This document shows positions 16,822 to 27,009 of a stretch of DNA of 64,000 nucleotides, piece after piece. Below the pieces are notes generated by a model. That model had not been told where the DNA came from. It saw nothing but the letters and a program-made list of their open reading frames with translations, and searched no databases. The position numbers and the translations under genes were made by a program. Position 1 is the stretch's first letter. Each line of letters opens with the position of its first letter. Origin of the DNA: Shewanella vesiculosa (GTDB lineage Bacteria; Pseudomonadota; Gammaproteobacteria; Enterobacterales; Shewanellaceae); the NCBI RefSeq assembly GCF_021560015.1, contig NZ_CP073588.1, forward strand, positions 4,138,501 to 4,202,500. The letters are read 5' to 3'.

Positions 16822-18038
16822 TGATCAATTGGTTTATGGAACAAACCCTTTCACTGAGTATGGTGTGTTTGGCAATACTGCTATTACATCGGTTTTTATT
16901 GTCTAAGCTTGGCGCGCACTATACCTATTTTATGTGGATATCAGTGCCGCTATTTGTTTTTGCCGATTTACTGCAAATGATATTACCACAGCACTTTAGC
17001 TGGTTTGGCAGCAGTAATGGCGTCTCAGTCATCGAGCAATATTATGTGTTGGCGAATGATACTGTTGCCTTGTCGGCAGGTTTACTTGATCAACGCTATT
17101 TGCCTTATCTCTACGCCGCAGTGGTTGCCTTATTAGTGATTAATATCGTAATGGAATACGCCAATCTGCAACGGTTAATTAATGATGCAAAACCGCTAGA
17201 GGTAAGCTCTAGCAAGCTTAAGGTGCTGGTTCATTCTCAGATTGAATCACCTATGTTAGCGGGATTTTTCACCCCCAGTATTTTAGTCCCTCATAGCTTT
17301 ATGCAACTCGATGATAGCCAGCAGCAAGCCATTATTCAGCACGAGATGTATCACTATCAACGTGGTGATTTGTGGATGAATATATTGGCTTATGGCTTAA
17401 CCGTGTTGTTTTGGTTCAATCCCTTGATGTGGCTCAGCTACCGCCGATTTAGACAAGATCAAGAATTGTCATGTGATGCGCAAGTGACCGCCGACATGAA
17501 AACCCAAGCTAAAATTGCCTATAGCAAAACACTATTGGCCTATTCACAGCATGCACCTTTGAGCATGCTACACACCCCTTATGGGGACAAAACTATCTTA
17601 AAAGAGAGGATCTTACAGATGAAAAAGCAACATGGAAAAAGCACGCTAGCATTGGTTGGAATGACCTTGGTTATTGGTATGAGTGCCTTTATGTTTAATC
17701 AGCAGGCATTGGCAGGTGACAATCTTAAGGCTAAAACCAACACTGATGCTATGGCAATGCCAGTAATCAGAATTGAGCCTAGCTATCCCATAGATGCCGC
17801 TAAAGAAGGGCTCAACGGCTATGTGCAAATGATATTTGATATTAGCCCAGCAGGAAAAGTGAGTAATGTTAGGGTAATGAAGTCAGCGCCAAAACAAATG
17901 TTCGACGCATCGGCAGTTGAGGCGCTTGAACAGTGGCAGTATCAAACTTCAGCAGATGGTTTTAAAGACGTACAAGTACAGTTAGATTATGTGATCCATC
18001 AGCCTGAAAAATCAGTGGAGAGAATCACAGTAAATTAG
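16821..18038 (+). CDS. M56-family (BlaR1-like) membrane metallopeptidase with TonB C-terminal domain
   Basis: 405 residues. Four TM segments are suggested in the N-terminal ~300 residues. The gluzincin site HEMYH is in QQAIIQHEMYHYQRGDLW, with the downstream Glu in DQELSCDAQV. A further hydrophobic segment (STLALVGMTLVIGMSAFMF) leads to a periplasmic TonB C-terminal-type domain at ~310-395 (EPSYPIDAAKEGLNGYVQMIFDI...). No penicillin-binding sensor domain is present, unlike BlaR1. It probably senses an envelope signal and causes loss of BlaI repression. The TonB-like end in place of a PBP sensor is common in Shewanella/Vibrio relatives. Confidence 0.87.
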   Translation: MINWFMEQTLSLSMVCLAILLLHRFLLSKLGAHYTYFMWISVPLFVFADLLQMILPQHFSWFGSSNGVSVIEQYYVLANDTVALSAGLLDQRYLPYLYAAVVALLVINIVMEYANLQRLINDAKPLEVSSSKLKVLVHSQIESPMLAGFFTPSILVPHSFMQLDDSQQQAIIQHEMYHYQRGDLWMNILAYGLTVLFWFNPLMWLSYRRFRQDQELSCDAQVTADMKTQAKIAYSKTLLAYSQHAPLSMLHTPYGDKTILKERILQMKKQHGKSTLALVGMTLVIGMSAFMFNQQALAGDNLKAKTNTDAMAMPVIRIEPSYPIDAAKEGLNGYVQMIFDISPAGKVSNVRVMKSAPKQMFDASAVEALEQWQYQTSADGFKDVQVQLDYVIHQPEKSVERITVN

Positions 18039-18062
18039 GGTTTAGTCATATCGCCAATATTG

Positions 18063-18106
18063 AAAATGATTCAATGCCTCATTGCTATGGGGCATTGAAT
18101 CATTTT
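18063..18106. terminator. Bidirectional terminator between M56 peptidase and antiporter genes
   Basis: Perfect 16-bp stem AAAATGATTCAATGCC / GGCATTGAATCATTTT with a 12-nt loop; it abuts the antiporter stop codon. T-rich on both strands. Confidence 0.92.
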
Positions 18107-19314
18107 TAAACCTGAGGCGGTTTGGGCTTTAATTTGAGTCCCAGTTTATTGGCAAGTGGTTCGATGGCTGCGCCTTGAACAATGACCGATATCAGCACAA
18201 TAAAAAACACCATGTGGATCATTTCTCGCGAACCTTCAACACCTGCCGCAGCGGGGATCAGCGCAAATACAATTGGCGTAGCGCCTTTTAGACCTATCAT
18301 AGAGACAAACAAACGCTTGCGCCAAGTTGCTTGCCTAAAGGGCAGATAACACAATTGCACCGCTAATGGCCGTGCCACCAGAATAAGCAAGATAGCAGGC
18401 AGTAAAGACACCATAAACACAGGTAATAACTGCTGCGGGAATATTTGTAAGCCCAAAATAATAAACATTAATGATTGCGCTAACCAAGAAATCCCATTAA
18501 AAAAATGCTTACTGACTTCAGCACCTTTCTTTAAATAGTTACCAATAATCACTCCGGTAATGTAAACCGCAATCAGTTCGTTACCGCCTAATATTTCGGT
18601 ACCAGATACTGTGATGGCAAAAGTCGCCAAAATAAATACAGGAATAAGTCCAAATTCAGGTAGTTTGATACGATTCAATGTCCAAACGGTTATTTTACCC
18701 ATCAATAGGCCAATAATTGCCCCAACACCAATTTGTTGTCCTAGGTTTAATAGTATCGATATTGTTGTCGGAGCGCCGTTAGTACTATTGATAATGTAGT
18801 CGGTTAGCATGATAACCATCAGCAAGGCGACCGGGTCATTAGTGGCCGATTCGAATTCTAAAATAGTGCCGGTGCCGTGTTTTAATTTAAGTTTTTTGGA
18901 TTCTAAAATAGAAAATACGGCTGCAGCATCAGTCGATGACACTACCGCCGCAAATAACATGCAAGTAATGAGGTTAAAGTCGAGTAAGGCATTCAGGATA
19001 AAGCCAAAAATGATTGTCGTGAAGATGACGCCGGCAGTGGACAGCATGCCGCCTTCTTTCCAAGAAAATTGAATATTTTTCATTGGTGTATTCAGCCCGC
19101 CCACAAATACTATGGTGTTTAATGCGAGAGTGCCAATCAACGAGGTCAGTTGCAGATCATCGTATACAAAACCAAATTCCCCATTACCAAAGGCAAGTCC
19201 TACACCCATGAAAATTAAGAGTGAGGGTAGGCCTAATGTCTTAGAAGGGTGATGGAGCAAAATGCCAATAGCAATAAGAATAGAGATCCCTAAAATAATG
19301 ATATCAGATGGCAT
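18106..19314 (-). CDS. CPA1-family cation/proton antiporter (NhaP/CvrA-like)
   Basis: 402 residues, nearly all hydrophobic, with about 12 TM segments. Typical motifs are GVGLAFGNGEFGFVYDDLQLTSLIGTLALNTIVFVGGLNT near the N-terminus, the acidic pair in AAVVSSTDAAAVFSIL and SATNDPVALLMVIM, and a late GLKGATPIVFALIPA. The family exchanges K+ or Na+ for H+ across the inner membrane. CvrA/NhaP2 proteins (~570 aa) carry cytoplasmic RCK/CorC-type regulatory domains; these are absent here and the protein ends in a short basic tail (KLKPKPPQV), so regulation must differ. It is monocistronic. Confidence 0.87.
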   Translation of the reverse strand: MPSDIIILGISILIAIGILLHHPSKTLGLPSLLIFMGVGLAFGNGEFGFVYDDLQLTSLIGTLALNTIVFVGGLNTPMKNIQFSWKEGGMLSTAGVIFTTIIFGFILNALLDFNLITCMLFAAVVSSTDAAAVFSILESKKLKLKHGTGTILEFESATNDPVALLMVIMLTDYIINSTNGAPTTISILLNLGQQIGVGAIIGLLMGKITVWTLNRIKLPEFGLIPVFILATFAITVSGTEILGGNELIAVYITGVIIGNYLKKGAEVSKHFFNGISWLAQSLMFIILGLQIFPQQLLPVFMVSLLPAILLILVARPLAVQLCYLPFRQATWRKRLFVSMIGLKGATPIVFALIPAAAGVEGSREMIHMVFFIVLISVIVQGAAIEPLANKLGLKLKPKPPQV

Positions 19315-19617
19315 ATAGGCACTCCTTGGCTAATTTAAACGTTACTAAATGGCTATTTTAACATTAAATTAGCCCAAACTTGCTTTATGAGTATTTATTA
19401 ATAGTTATTAATATTAATTTATAACTCATCAGTGATTTGCACCAACTAGCATGCGTTCAGGTATCAGAGTTTATAAATAGCGGCTATGAGCCACTCTACT
19501 TTAGCTTTCATCATAATTGATAGATCTTTTTTCCTGCTCAACAATATTGGTTTGCCACATTTTCATTACATTATTTGGTGCTAATATCTGCATATAGAAG
19601 TGCATTGTGGAGATATC
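19315..19617. other. Divergent intergenic region
   Basis: 303 AT-rich bases between the antiporter and a small membrane-protein gene. No defined signal was recognised. Confidence 0.45.
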
Positions 19618-19992
19618 ATGGCGATATTAATTAGTGTTTGGGGCGTTATTATCAGTTGTGTTGGGCTGTTTATGTTACTTAAGCCACAAGGTTTTGCTGA
19701 TGCTATTGTTCTATTTAGTCGCCAAAGGTATTTTCATGCTGTCGAGATCATTTCTCGGTTAATGATTGGCGCAGCATTGTTACTCGATGCGGATAATACT
19801 TCATTCCCGCTAGTGTTTGAGGTTATAGCTAACTTACTGTTTATCATTGCAGTTTTTTTAGTTTTTATGACTGAAAAATATCATAAGATGTTTGCTTTAT
19901 GGGCCGGTACACATTGTATTAGTTGGTTCAGACCTGCTGGTGTTAGTGCGCTGATATTTGGCTTATGGGCAGTATATGTCAGCATCAATTAA
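19618..19992 (+). CDS. Small multi-pass membrane protein of unknown function
   Basis: 124 residues from ATG 19618, chosen because GGAG lies 6 bp upstream; an upstream ATG has no such signal. Four hydrophobic stretches are visible: ILISVWGVIISCVGLFMLL, a segment around MIGAALLL, VIANLLFIIAVFLVFM and SALIFGLWAVYVSI. A central RYFHAVEIISRLMIGAALLLDAD segment is conserved-looking. I do not assign a family. It has no close co-directional neighbour. Confidence 0.65.
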   Translation: MAILISVWGVIISCVGLFMLLKPQGFADAIVLFSRQRYFHAVEIISRLMIGAALLLDADNTSFPLVFEVIANLLFIIAVFLVFMTEKYHKMFALWAGTHCISWFRPAGVSALIFGLWAVYVSIN

Positions 19993-20223
19993 CCACTCTT
20001 ATTTGTTATATAAACAGTTGCTAAGTTATTTTTTTGTCTTTTTTGTTAATTTTTTTTCGCAAGTGAAATCCCTCCTAAGCCGCAGCACCATTGAACTTGA
20101 ATATTTCTGAAATGTTAATGAAATGTAAGCGTAATATTTAAGCAGTCTCTTTGTCATTTTTGCAGGTTAGTTTGTCATCCAGCCAACTTACTCACATGCT
20201 TACATCCGTCTCCGGAGATGATA

Positions 20224-23046
20224 ATGGAACTGAAAAATCTTTTTAAACTGACTGCACTTTCTACTGCTCTTGCTGCAACATTAGGGCTCGCTGGTTGTGG
20301 TGGCGATATTAATATCAATACAGGTAGTGATGTTGTTACCCCTACCACACCAACAACGCCAACTACTCCAACTCAGACAGCTCAAGAAAAATCATACAGT
20401 GGCTTTGCAACTAAAAGCACCACAATGACTGCTGTTGATGGAAAAGAAGTTTGGGTATTAAAAGGAACATTAGCGCCTTCAACCGCCGCATCAACCGTGA
20501 CAACTGGTGGCCAAGATGGCGACAAAATTGTACTAGGTAACGATGTTGTTTGGCAGCTAGATGGTGCTGTCATCGCCGGTGGCGATAACGCTAATTCGGT
20601 TGAGTTATCTATTTTGCCAGGCACTAAAATACTCGGTGGTAGCGATTCTTATTTAGTGATCAGCCGTGGTTCAAAAATCATTGCCGACGGTACAGCAACT
20701 GCGCCAATCGTATTTACTTCAGTTGAAACCGCTTTAGGGCAAGAGGGTAAAGCGGGTCAGTGGGGTGGCTTAGTGTTGCTTGGTAATGCACCGGTAAACA
20801 CATGTCCTGATTTAACCAATTGTTCAGCGTCATTTGAAGTGGGTAACCATAGCTACGGCGGTAACGATACTGAAGATAATTCTGGCTCAATCAAGTATGT
20901 ACGCGTTGAGTTTGGTGGTTTCAAAATTAACGACACACAAGAAATGAACGGCATCAGTTTTGCTGCTGTAGGTGCGGGTACTGAAGTTGATCACGTACAA
21001 GTGCACATGAATAACGATGATGGTTTTGAATTTTGGGGCGGCAATGTTTCCGTTACCAATATCGTACTAACAGAAAACTTTGATGACTCGTTAGATTGGA
21101 CTAACGGTTGGCAAGGTAGCGCACAACACGTTTATATTCGTCAAGCTGATAACGGTTCTAACCGTGGTATTGAAGCCGACAGTAACAGCGACGCAAGCGC
21201 ATTACCTATGTCGAAACCAACACTCGCCAACTTCACTATCCAAGTCGCTAACGGCACTAACAGTGGCGGTGACGATGCAGAAGGCATTTTGTTCCGTAAA
21301 GGCACAGGTGTTAATGCTTATAACATGCTCGTTAAAGGTGATGTTGATTCGGGCGAATGTTTAGAAGTTAACGATGACGACACAGTAAACAATGCCAATA
21401 CTGCAGAATTAATCATGCAGAACAGTTTAATTGACTGTGTTGAGCCGTTTAAAAATGCTAAGGCAGATGCAGCAGAAGGCCGTACATTGGCATTAGATGT
21501 TGAAGCATGGTTTAACGACCAAGGCGGTAACTTAGTTGCTGCAGCAGATTTAACTGACTATATGCCTAATTCATCATCGGTAGCCTTAACCGGTGGTAAA
21601 GCTGACTTAAGCAACCTTGATTCTCGCTTAGTGAATGCCCAGTATATTGGTGCATTTGACGGCACAAATGATTGGACGACTGGTTGGACTACAGCAATCC
21701 ATGATGATGCGACGCCAACACCAACTGAGCTACCGGTGTTAACTTCTTGTCCTGTTGGCACCACAGCTTCAGCTGCGACAGCGGGTTTATATAAAGATGC
21801 ATCAGTGACGCTTATTTGTACCCTAGAAGGGAATGTTCTGAGTAACACAACCTTACTTGCTGGTCAGAACGTGATGTACAAAATTGATGGCGGCGCTGTT
21901 CTTGTCGGGGCAGATAAAACCACATCGGCAACATTAGCAATTCAAGCGGGTGTTAAATTATTCGCGACATCTAACAGCTATATTGCCATTAGCCGTGGTT
22001 CTAAAATTATGGCTCAAGGTAGTGCTACTCACCCAATCGAAATGACGTCTGAAGAAGATGTTATTGCCGGTGCCACTGGTGAGCGCGGACAATGGGGTGG
22101 ATTAGTTATCTTAGGTAACGGTTTAACAAATACCTGCCCAGATAAAACGGCTTGTGATGCATCGTTTGAAGTCGGTGACTTCCCATATGGTGGTAACGAC
22201 AACGCAGATAACAGCGGACAAATCAGTTACGTAGTAGTTAAGTATGCTGGCTTTAAAGTCAATGATACTCAAGAAATGAACGGTATCTCATTTGCGGCAG
22301 TAGGCAGCGGAACTCAAGTAGACCATATTCAAATTCACGCTAACGGCGACGATGGCGTTGAGTTTTGGGGCGGTGCTGTAAACTTGAAATATGTCTACTT
22401 AACAGCCAACTTCGATGACAGCTTAGACTGGACCAATGGTTGGACGGGTAAAGCACAGTTTGTCTACATCACTCATGAAGACGGCAATGCAAACCGCGGT
22501 ATTGAAGCTGATAGCAGCAGTGCTGGCGCAGCAGCGACCCCTGTTTCTGCCCCTAAGTTAGCTAACTTCACTATTCTACCCGGTACAGATACTGCAAACG
22601 CTAGCGGTGACAACGGCGAAGGTATCTTACTTCGAGTGGGTACTGCTGGTGAGTTATACAACGTACTGGTGCAAGGCCGCAAAGGTAGTACTGCTGACAC
22701 TGAGTCTGGTGAGTGTTTAGAGCTAGATGGTTCAGTATCAAGCTTGGTTGATAACGTGAATAACAACACCTTAGTGATGTCTCATTCAATTATCGATTGT
22801 AATGAGCCATTCAAGACTTCAGGTACTACCGCGATTAATACTGAAACCTGGTTCTTGGGTCAACAAGGTAACTCTGCAACGGCAGTGACTATCACTGACG
22901 GCATGCCAGCAGCAACCGATACAACACTACTTGGTAAAGGTAAAGATTTAAGTACAGATGATAGCTTCTTCGAATCAACCAACTTTATTGGTGCATTCGA
23001 TGGCCAGAATGACTGGCGTCAAGGTTGGGCTTACTTTCCACAGTAA
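20224..23046 (+). CDS. Large repeat-containing surface/periplasmic lipoprotein (two tandem beta-helix-like halves)
   Basis: About 940 residues. A signal peptide ends in lipobox LAGC (Cys ~25), then a Thr-Pro linker (TPTTPTTPTTP). The rest is two homologous ~400-residue units. Unit 1 holds SYLVISRGSKIIADGTA, GQWGGLVLLGNAPVNTCP, YGGNDTEDNSGSIKYVRVEF, NDTQEMNGISFAAVG and ENFDDSLDWTNGW; unit 2 repeats each motif (SYIAISRGSKIMAQGSA, GQWGGLVILGNG, YGGNDNADNSGQISY, NDTQEMNGISFAAVG, ANFDDSLDWTNGW). Each ends in IGAFDG-N-DW. The pattern suggests right-handed parallel beta-helices with Asp-rich turns and conserved Cys pairs. ATG 20224 fits the GGAG spacing. It precedes a TonB receptor gene and may be its surface partner; the ligand is unknown. 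Confidence 0.8.
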   Translation: MELKNLFKLTALSTALAATLGLAGCGGDININTGSDVVTPTTPTTPTTPTQTAQEKSYSGFATKSTTMTAVDGKEVWVLKGTLAPSTAASTVTTGGQDGDKIVLGNDVVWQLDGAVIAGGDNANSVELSILPGTKILGGSDSYLVISRGSKIIADGTATAPIVFTSVETALGQEGKAGQWGGLVLLGNAPVNTCPDLTNCSASFEVGNHSYGGNDTEDNSGSIKYVRVEFGGFKINDTQEMNGISFAAVGAGTEVDHVQVHMNNDDGFEFWGGNVSVTNIVLTENFDDSLDWTNGWQGSAQHVYIRQADNGSNRGIEADSNSDASALPMSKPTLANFTIQVANGTNSGGDDAEGILFRKGTGVNAYNMLVKGDVDSGECLEVNDDDTVNNANTAELIMQNSLIDCVEPFKNAKADAAEGRTLALDVEAWFNDQGGNLVAAADLTDYMPNSSSVALTGGKADLSNLDSRLVNAQYIGAFDGTNDWTTGWTTAIHDDATPTPTELPVLTSCPVGTTASAATAGLYKDASVTLICTLEGNVLSNTTLLAGQNVMYKIDGGAVLVGADKTTSATLAIQAGVKLFATSNSYIAISRGSKIMAQGSATHPIEMTSEEDVIAGATGERGQWGGLVILGNGLTNTCPDKTACDASFEVGDFPYGGNDNADNSGQISYVVVKYAGFKVNDTQEMNGISFAAVGSGTQVDHIQIHANGDDGVEFWGGAVNLKYVYLTANFDDSLDWTNGWTGKAQFVYITHEDGNANRGIEADSSSAGAAATPVSAPKLANFTILPGTDTANASGDNGEGILLRVGTAGELYNVLVQGRKGSTADTESGECLELDGSVSSLVDNVNNNTLVMSHSIIDCNEPFKTSGTTAINTETWFLGQQGNSATAVTITDGMPAATDTTLLGKGKDLSTDDSFFESTNFIGAFDGQNDWRQGWAYFPQ

Positions 23047-23079
23047 TCACCTTTGATGAACTAAATCTGTGACCTATTA

Positions 23080-23103
23080 ATAGCCGCTCGCAAGGGCGGC
23101 TAT
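23080..23103 (+). other. Intercistronic hairpin between lipoprotein and TonB receptor genes
   Basis: Stem ATAGCCGC / GCGGCTAT with an 8-nt loop and no following T-run. It is probably a 3'-end stabiliser or partial attenuator giving more lipoprotein than receptor. Confidence 0.6.
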
Positions 23104-23130
23104 CTGAACCGCATACAGGATAGTATAAGT

Positions 23131-25817
23131 ATGAAAACCAAGCCGAGTTTTACCGTTAATAAGTTAAGCCTTGCCATTATCTCTGTGATTTCTGCGGCAA
23201 CGTTATTAACCACAACCCCCCGTATACTCGCAAGAACCCGCGCCTGTTCGTGATCCTGGTGAAGTGATTCCGATTGAACCCATTGAAGTTATTTCAGTGA
23301 CAGGGCGTTTACGCAGCTCAGCATCAGAAGCAACCGAAGAGCGTCGTGAACAAATTGCTGTAGCCGATATTATGGGCTCAGAACAAATTTCAAGAACCGG
23401 TGACGGTGATGCAGCAGCAGCGCTTCGTCGTGTGACAGGTTTGACCTTAAAAGATGGTAAATTTATCTATGTTCGTGGTCTGGGTGAACGTTATTCAAGT
23501 ACTTCGCTTAACGGCGCGACTGTACCCTCACCGGATCCAACCCGTAACGTAGTGCCACTGGATATGTTCCCAGCATCGATCATTGAATCGTTATCGGTGC
23601 AAAAGTCAGCGTCAGCCAATGCGCCAGCAGCATTTGGTGGCGGACATGTGGATATTCGTACTAAATCTATCCCTGCAGATTTCTTTTTTTAAAGCTTCAG
23701 TAGGCGGTCGTTATAACACTAATGACTCGAATGACAGCTACACCTATAACGGTGGTGGCGATGATTGGACTGGCCAAGACGATGGCACCCGCGGTATGCC
23801 AAGCAACATTAATAATACTATTGATCAATACGGTGGCATCAGCCCGATTGATATCGTCAGTGGCTCAAATGGAGCGATTAATTATCCTGCGGCGCAACAA
23901 ATTAACCGTGAGTTAGCGTTAGATATGTATCGCGACATGACGCTACAAAGTCAAAGTACTGATCCTGCCGTGCGCGGTGATATTGCCATTGGTGATCGTT
24001 GGGACATTAGCGACGACATCATTTTTGGTGCTTTGTCTGCGGTGTCGTACAAGAAACAAGCTGAAAATTACACTAAACGTGAAGTTGAACTTGATGGCGA
24101 CAGCAGCCAAGTGCAAGTTGAAAACCAAAAAGATATTGTTGGCACCGATTCGATAGTGCAAGTGTCTGGCATGTTGAACTTAGGTTTAGAAATTGGCTAC
24201 AACCATAAAATAGAAACCTTCACCACTTATCTTCAAGATACCTCAGATGACGTATCAACGGGTATTGAAGAAACTATCGATACCTTAGGCGAGCCTAATG
24301 CACTGCAAGTTTATGCTATTGATTACGAAGAACGTTCATTAATCAGTAATCAAATAAAAGGTCATCATTTCATTGAATATTTGAATGACGCTGAATTTAA
24401 TTGGAAGTTTTCTGATGCACGTTCTGAGCGTTATGCACCAAATGAAGTGTCGTATACCTATAACGTGATTTTAGATGCAAACAACCAGTTGCTCTCTCGC
24501 AATCTTAACACTCAAGATGCACCTAAGTATGTCTACAGTCGCTTAGAAGATAACACTCAAAACTACGCCTGGGACTTTACTTACCCAATCAATTTAGATG
24601 CCACAGTGATTAAACTGACAACGGGTTATGAATATTTTGAACGCACCCGAGAAAGCTATGCTACCCGCTTAGGTTTTGATGTTGATTTAAGCCCAACAGA
24701 TGTTAACGGTGGTATTTTATCCGGCGACTTTAATGATATTTTCTCTGATAAAAATATCAACGACAACACTCTAGGGCTAGAGTTGAAAGACGCGTCAACC
24801 GATACTGAAGACTACATTGCCGCCGAGAAAAACGATGCTGCGTTTGTCAGCATGGACATCGACTTTGACGATGTATGGCGAGTCTATGCTGGTCTTCGCT
24901 ACGAAGACTTCCGCCGTGTCACTTTGCCTATTGACCCAAATGGACAGATTTCAGATGAAGGTGGCCGTTACGATTTGGCTGATTACGCCATCGCTGAAGA
25001 TGGTTGGTTCCCGTCGTTATCATTAACCTGGAAACAAACCGACACCACTCAGTGGCGTTTAGGCGCAAGTAAAACCATAGTGCGTCCAGATCTCCGTGAA
25101 GTATCGCCAGTGCGGTTCCAAGATCCGGTTACCGATTTTGATTTCTTCGGTAATCCAGAACTTAAGAGCTCCGACATTCTAAACTTCGACTTACGTTGGG
25201 AATATTACTCAGATTCGGGTAACAATTTCAGTATGGGCGCGTTCTATAAGGATGTAGATGCACCGATTGAACCTATTCAACGTATTTCAGAAGCCGGCCG
25301 TCAGCTGAAGTTTTATAACGCCGAGTCGGGTTATGTGTATGGTCTTGAAACCGAGTTTTTACAAGAATTGGCGTTTTTGGGCAGCGAAGGCAGTATTTGG
25401 GAAGACTTCTTTGTGGCGGGGAACTTAACCCTTGGCGACTCAGAAATCAATATCGCTGCTAATGGCGAAATTGACCCAACCAATCAAACGCGTCGTATGA
25501 CTGGGCATTCACAATGGGTGGCTAACTTACAATTAAGTTACGACTCATCAGACAGTTATCACAGTGCTACATTGGTATATAACGTGTTTGGCGAACGCAT
25601 TGCTTACGGCGGACGTGGTGGTTTAGATGATGTATTAGAAAAGCCATTTCACAGCCTAGATTTTACCTATAGTTTCTTCCCGACAACCAGCACTACTGTG
25701 AAGTTAAAAGCGAAGAATATCTTAGGTGAAACCACGGAATACCAACAGCAAGATATTGAAGTTTATGCCAAAGATCCTGGCACTGAATTTACCTTGCAGT
25801 TTAGTTATCAATACTAA
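23131..25817 (+). pseudogene. TonB-dependent outer-membrane receptor with two +1 frameshifts
   Basis: An ATG (23131) opens a signal peptide (MKTKPSFTVNK...). Frame changes are needed at a C6 run (23216-23221) and a T7 run (23684-23690); reading five C and six T gives one continuous ~895-residue receptor. The plug carries VISVTGRL, an RTGDGDAAAALRRVTGL stretch, RGLGERYSSTSLNGATVPSP and GGHVDIRTKSIPADF; the barrel runs from KASVGGRY to a C-terminal FTLQFSYQY. No internal stop occurs in the ~2.1 kb after the second shift. This is a recently broken receptor, a phase-variable one, or a pair of sequence errors. The substrate is probably related to the preceding lipoprotein. A terminator follows. 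Confidence 0.85.
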
Positions 25818-25897
25818 TACGCGTTAGTTTTAAGACTTAGAAGAGTACTGGTTTTTAGTGATTTTTACTCATCATTTCAATCGCTAAAAATGTGCAC

Positions 25898-25934
25898 GGC
25901 CACTTTCTTCGGAACAAAGAAAGTGGCCTTTTTA
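25898..25934 (+). terminator. Terminator of the lipoprotein-TonB receptor operon
   Basis: Stem GGCCACTTTCTT / AAGAAAGTGGCC followed by TTTTT. Confidence 0.92.
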
Positions 25935-26079
25935 GTTTCAAATTATCATTGTAGTTAGGTTATTTGATAAATATGCATTCTCTTTACATTACAAGTAATA
26001 GTGTAAATAGTAGAAGCTTTTTTTTATGATTTTTTTTTGTTATTTTATAATTCAAACTTAAATTAATGGATTGCTTATT

Positions 26080-26490
26080 ATGGATAGGAAAGTTTGTCCA
26101 ACGATTGTAGATCTTCAGCTTGATACTAAGAGTATTGAAGCAATAAATTCGATAAATGATATTTTAAAAACTAAAGACACAGGTTTGTGGGTTACATTAA
26201 TTGGCCAATTACTTCTTATTTTTGGTGGTTTAGGAGTTAATGCCAAAGCGTCAAATAATGTAATTGAAAAGAGTTTAGTGTTTAAATCTGTGTCTAGTGA
26301 TTCAAGTCAAACTTCGTATAGTATTTTTTCTACAAATTGGGAGTATTTTTTTAAGACTTTCTCTTCGCTTGATAGGTTTGCTAACAATCAAATTGAAACT
26401 ATTGCTGGTATGCAAATGTTAAGATCTGAAATTTCATCAAAGGAGAGAGTTTTTTGGAAATCAGTTCATTATGGTTGCAAAGTAAAATGA
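26080..26490 (+). CDS. Orphan single-TM protein, first gene of an AT-rich pair
   Basis: 136 residues with no recognised family. An N-terminal ~35-residue soluble part (MDRKVCPTIVDLQLD...) is followed by one hydrophobic segment (GLWVTLIGQLLLIFGGLGVN, ~46-65) and a Ser/Phe-rich C-terminal part. No clear Shine-Dalgarno sequence precedes ATG 26080. The region is markedly more AT-rich than its surroundings, with long T/A tracts upstream (26020-26070), which suggests acquired DNA. Its TGA overlaps the ATG of the next gene (ATGA), so the two are translationally coupled. Confidence 0.55.
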   Translation: MDRKVCPTIVDLQLDTKSIEAINSINDILKTKDTGLWVTLIGQLLLIFGGLGVNAKASNNVIEKSLVFKSVSSDSSQTSYSIFSTNWEYFFKTFSSLDRFANNQIETIAGMQMLRSEISSKERVFWKSVHYGCKVK

Positions 26491-26987
26491 AGATATTATC
26501 GTTTTTATTCTTTATCTTAACTACCTCATCTTCACAAGTTTTAGCTGATGAGTTCTTAGATTTCGGTATGAATTTACTGGGTGATAAGTTTACAGCCTTT
26601 GAAGTCAAACATAATAAATGTTTAACCATGTCAAAAAAGAATCAATTATCTGATAGCAGCATTGCCACTCTAAAACAGTTACCAGTTTCAGTTGGTGAGG
26701 CTTTAGGCTATTTACATCTTAAAGCGATACGGATGTGCGTGGGTGATGAATATACTGAGTTACTCCAAGTGCTTCTAGATTTAGAAAATGAAAATAAGAC
26801 AGAACAGAATACTTTTGTCACACAAGAAATAGATAAGATCAAATTGTTAATTTTTTCTACTTCGGAGTTAAGAGCTCAGAAGCAATATGATTCTTTACCT
26901 GTTGAGTACAAAAATAAACTACAGCTAGTGGAAGGTATTCATCAGCCATTTGATATGATCAATGCATTTGAACGAGCGTGGTTATAA
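26487..26987 (+). CDS. Orphan secreted protein, second gene of the AT-rich pair
   Basis: 166 residues from MKILSFLFF. A clear signal peptide (ILSFLFFILTTSSSQVLA) precedes a mature domain starting near DEFLDFG. The mature part is mainly helical, with two Cys (KCLTM and RMCVGD) that could form a disulfide, and a charged DLENENKTEQN stretch. No family was recognised. The start overlaps the upstream stop codon by ATGA. The pair ends at a good terminator, so it forms a self-contained two-gene unit: a membrane-anchored protein plus a periplasmic one. Confidence 0.6.
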   Translation: MKILSFLFFILTTSSSQVLADEFLDFGMNLLGDKFTAFEVKHNKCLTMSKKNQLSDSSIATLKQLPVSVGEALGYLHLKAIRMCVGDEYTELLQVLLDLENENKTEQNTFVTQEIDKIKLLIFSTSELRAQKQYDSLPVEYKNKLQLVEGIHQPFDMINAFERAWL

Positions 26988-27009
26988 TTAATTAGTAATC
27001 TTTATAAAG

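Noticed and set aside
16447..18038. Beta-lactam resistance module
   Set aside because: No beta-lactamase is adjacent and the M56 protein has a TonB-like end instead of a penicillin-binding sensor.
20140..20180. Possible Pho box before the large lipoprotein (two TTGTCAT)
   Set aside because: The two half-sites are 21 bp apart rather than 22 and the middle site does not match, so the spacing rule fails.
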